A stretch of 64,000 bases of DNA from Hypericum androsaemum. Lineage: Eukaryota > Streptophyta > Magnoliopsida > Malpighiales > Hypericaceae. The DNA lies in contig OZ023186.1 in assembly GCA_963995505.1 (NCBI GenBank), forward strand, positions 8,315,570 through 8,379,569, given 5' to 3'. Position 1 is the first letter of the stretch. The number at the start of each line of letters is the position of its first letter. The translations under genes were made by a program, and so were the position numbers. The notes below the pieces were generated by a model. The model saw nothing but the letters and a program-made list of their open reading frames with translations, did no database searches and was not told the origin of the DNA. Below, piece by piece: positions 61,734 to 64,000 of the stretch.

Positions 61734-64000
61734 GTGCAAGCACAAGAAGGAGCGACCATATGTGAACTTTCGGAAGAAAATAATATCGTTGCCAAAAAGA
61801 AAAAGAATGATATTCGTGCAGTATTGCGATTTTTGAGGCCAATACAATTTATTTTTGTGCAATTTTCGTAAGTAGTTTCTCTACATATTCATTATAGTTG
61901 ATCTATGTTCTGAAAATTTGTATGTAAGGATGTTCACTCTCTCCGTTATTTTTTTCAGATTTATATTGGCAAGAAGATTGTTCGAGAATCCACACTTGCT
62001 TCAAGGGTCAAATTGGCTCATGATTGTCAAACTATTAGCTGTTTTTGCAAGTGTAGCTTGCGCAAACTTCTATATGATTGGCATCAATGATATTTTTGAT
62101 ATTGAAATAGATAAGTACGACCATTCTTTATGGTATTGACAAAAAAATGTATGTTTGAATTAGATAACCATTATTTTTAAATTTTGCAGGATAAATCATC
62201 CTGAATTACATATAGATTCGGAAGAATCGCATACGCAAGTTGGATGGGTGGTTATGTTGTGTCTTGTGGCGATAAGTTTGCTAATTGCCGGAATACTCAA
62301 GTCTGTGCCTTTCGTTATTTTTATCTTCGGTGCATTCTTGTTGTCATCATTATATTCCATACCACCACTGCGGACCAAAGCATCCACAATTGGGGCACCT
62401 ATTACAAATGGTTTGGTACGTCTTTTTAATGATCTAGAATTGCATATTCTAATAGTAATAACACTAAACTGCACAAGTTCTGAATCTCTCTAAAATGATC
62501 TTCTATAACGCTTGAAAATAATAGGTGCTTGCAATTTCATTATATTTATAAAGCAAATTTACCTCTTGCAATTTGTTGATAATGAAATTGTTAGTTTTAG
62601 TGGTAATTAATGTATAGGCCATCTTTCAAAAAAATCCTAGGTTGTATAATACTTTTTACCATCTTAAAATTGTTTGATATTGGCATATATTTTACAATGC
62701 TAGAAATGATAAACTTTGTATGTGTGTGTATATATATATAAAGATTCACAATTGTATTTAACATGCATGTAACAAATGTTTTAGCATCCATTGGTTAAGG
62801 TACATAAATATGGATTTTTTAACAAAGAGTTTATTCATCCGTAATTAACTATTAGAGTTGATTTTTTTTTAAAGATAAATTATTTACACCATGACATCGT
62901 CAAGAATTGAGTCTAGATCTCATTAATCTAGACAAACTTTGTGTTGTTATGCTACATGCTTTTTGGCGTCAGAGTTGATTGAATTATATACAAACTCTAT
63001 GTAACTAGTAATTTAATTTTTATCAAGTACTCGAAATCCAATTTACACTATTAAATTCGTATCAATGAATATGTTGTGCAGGTACAAGGATTTGCTCTCT
63101 TCTTTGCCACATTTACTGGAGTAGGAGAAGCCTTAGGTCTCCCATTTCAAATGAGGTTACTCACATTTATAATTAGCATTTGAAAAACTTTTTTGTTTCA
63201 GAAGAATTTATTTTATTTTCTATTTTTCATTTGGCGCTCAATTAATCAATTACATATATTCTTGCAGTTTGTCCATGAAATTTATGTCAATCTACAATAT
63301 TATATATTGCTTCACCATGGGCTTTTTGAAAGATATCCGAGACATGGAAGGAGATACAAAGTATGTTCTTTCACCTTAACTAGCCACTTCATATCTACCA
63401 TTTTGCTTATTAACTTATTAATTAAGTTAATAAGCCAAAAGTATAATTGTTATTTTCTAATGACATTTCGTGAAACCAAGTTTAATGAACCGCTCATAAA
63501 ACACTTTGTTCTATATTTTTGTGAGCATCTTTCACCAAGGAATAATTTTTTTCCACGCCTGAGTTCCATATTTGTTAATTTCATTATAATTACACATTTT
63601 CATATCTGTTTAGTGATTTGCTAAATAACTTTTTGACAGAAATAATATACCAACAATAGCTATAATTATTGGAGCGAGAAAAACTCTACTAATGGGCACT
63701 TGCATACTTATCATAAATCATCTTAGTGCGGTCATTATAGCGGCCACCAAACTTGAGGTAACATCTTAACTTCACTATGTTTCGTCTTATAATCATTTCT
63801 TCTTTGTGCTACAGACTTTTAAGCTATGTTGATTGAGGTAACTTATAACTAATTAGAGCCTAACAAGAGAGTACAATAACCAAATAGGCGCTTATTATGG
63901 TGGATATATCTATATGATAACATCAATCTCTTTTTGCACAGGCTTTCAAAACTCACATCATGATACCTGCACATATTTTCTCGATCTTTTACTTGCTTTA
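61734..64000 (+). CDS. UbiA-family aromatic prenyltransferase, exons 2-8, runs off window end
   Basis: Exons: 61734-61867, 61959-62114, 62190-62415, 63082-63155, 63268-63360, 63640-63757, 63942-64000 (cut). Sizes and phases match exons 2-8 of the intact gene (exons 4-7 identical in length), with GT-AG introns and no stops. The first Asp motif reads NDIFDIEID (NQ is usual) and the second KDIRDMEGD is normal, so catalysis is plausible. The protein has diverged clearly from the other gene, so substrate may differ. Exon 1 is not nearby. The only candidate on this strand upstream, 36877-37071, has a stop and lies 24.7 kb away behind transposons. It may be a functional gene with a long intron or a different first exon, or a 5'-deleted pseudogene with intact later exons. 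Confidence 0.8.

Overview
The window looks like AT-rich nuclear DNA of a flowering plant. Genes are split by many GT-AG introns, and plant-type Ty1/copia, Ty3/gypsy (Athila-like), LINE, Mutator-like (MULE) and hAT elements are nested in one another. There is no bacterial-style gene packing. I cannot name the species.

The cellular genes are a cluster of UbiA-family membrane prenyltransferases, related to plant homogentisate prenyltransferases and the aromatic (flavonoid, coumarin, acylphloroglucinol) prenyltransferases derived from them. One copy is complete and open: 11837-16772, + strand, 10 exons, 394 residues, with both Asp-rich motifs. A second is open through exons 2-8 and leaves the window at its end (61734-64000, +). 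Further copies are broken: exons 7-10 at 6374-7405, an inverted exon 1 at 22045-21862, exon 1/intron 1 pieces at 26663-36300, another exon 1 at 36877, and an exon 1/intron 1 scar at 44556-45264. Several share upstream sequence with a repeated motif (core CGCCAACCTAATCGTCAATT) and a TATA box.

Layout: 1-5921, copia element with about 2% LTR divergence and six in-frame stops, lying in intron 6 of a prenyltransferase copy. 5922-7405, the 3' half of that copy. 7406-11769, LINE and copia scraps and an LTR-like repeat. 11770-16772, the intact prenyltransferase. 16773-26400, copia remnant, a non-autonomous LTR element (target duplication GCTCT), inverted exon 1 and two MULEs. 26663-36300, a prenyltransferase pseudogene carrying a LINE and a reverse-strand copia element (target duplication CAAAT). 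36300-38870, repeat array, exon 1 pseudogene and a solo LTR (target duplication GAAGG). 38871-42637, Athila-like remnant. 42638-56291, a direct duplication whose second copy was entered by an 8.2-kb MULE and two MULE-type MITEs. 56292-61733, Athila remnants, a hAT MITE and LTR scraps. 61734-64000, the second prenyltransferase.

The 8.2-kb MULE (45445-53619) carries a decayed FAR1/MULE/SWIM transposase and, on the opposite strand, a decayed Ulp1-like cysteine protease. Its introns and spacers contain at least eight separate groups of a 23-bp repeat family with an ATGGCA core. I could not assign a function to this repeat; it is the most distinctive unexplained structure here. Gene functions rest on motifs and exon structure read by eye. 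Nothing was aligned by program or searched against a database.
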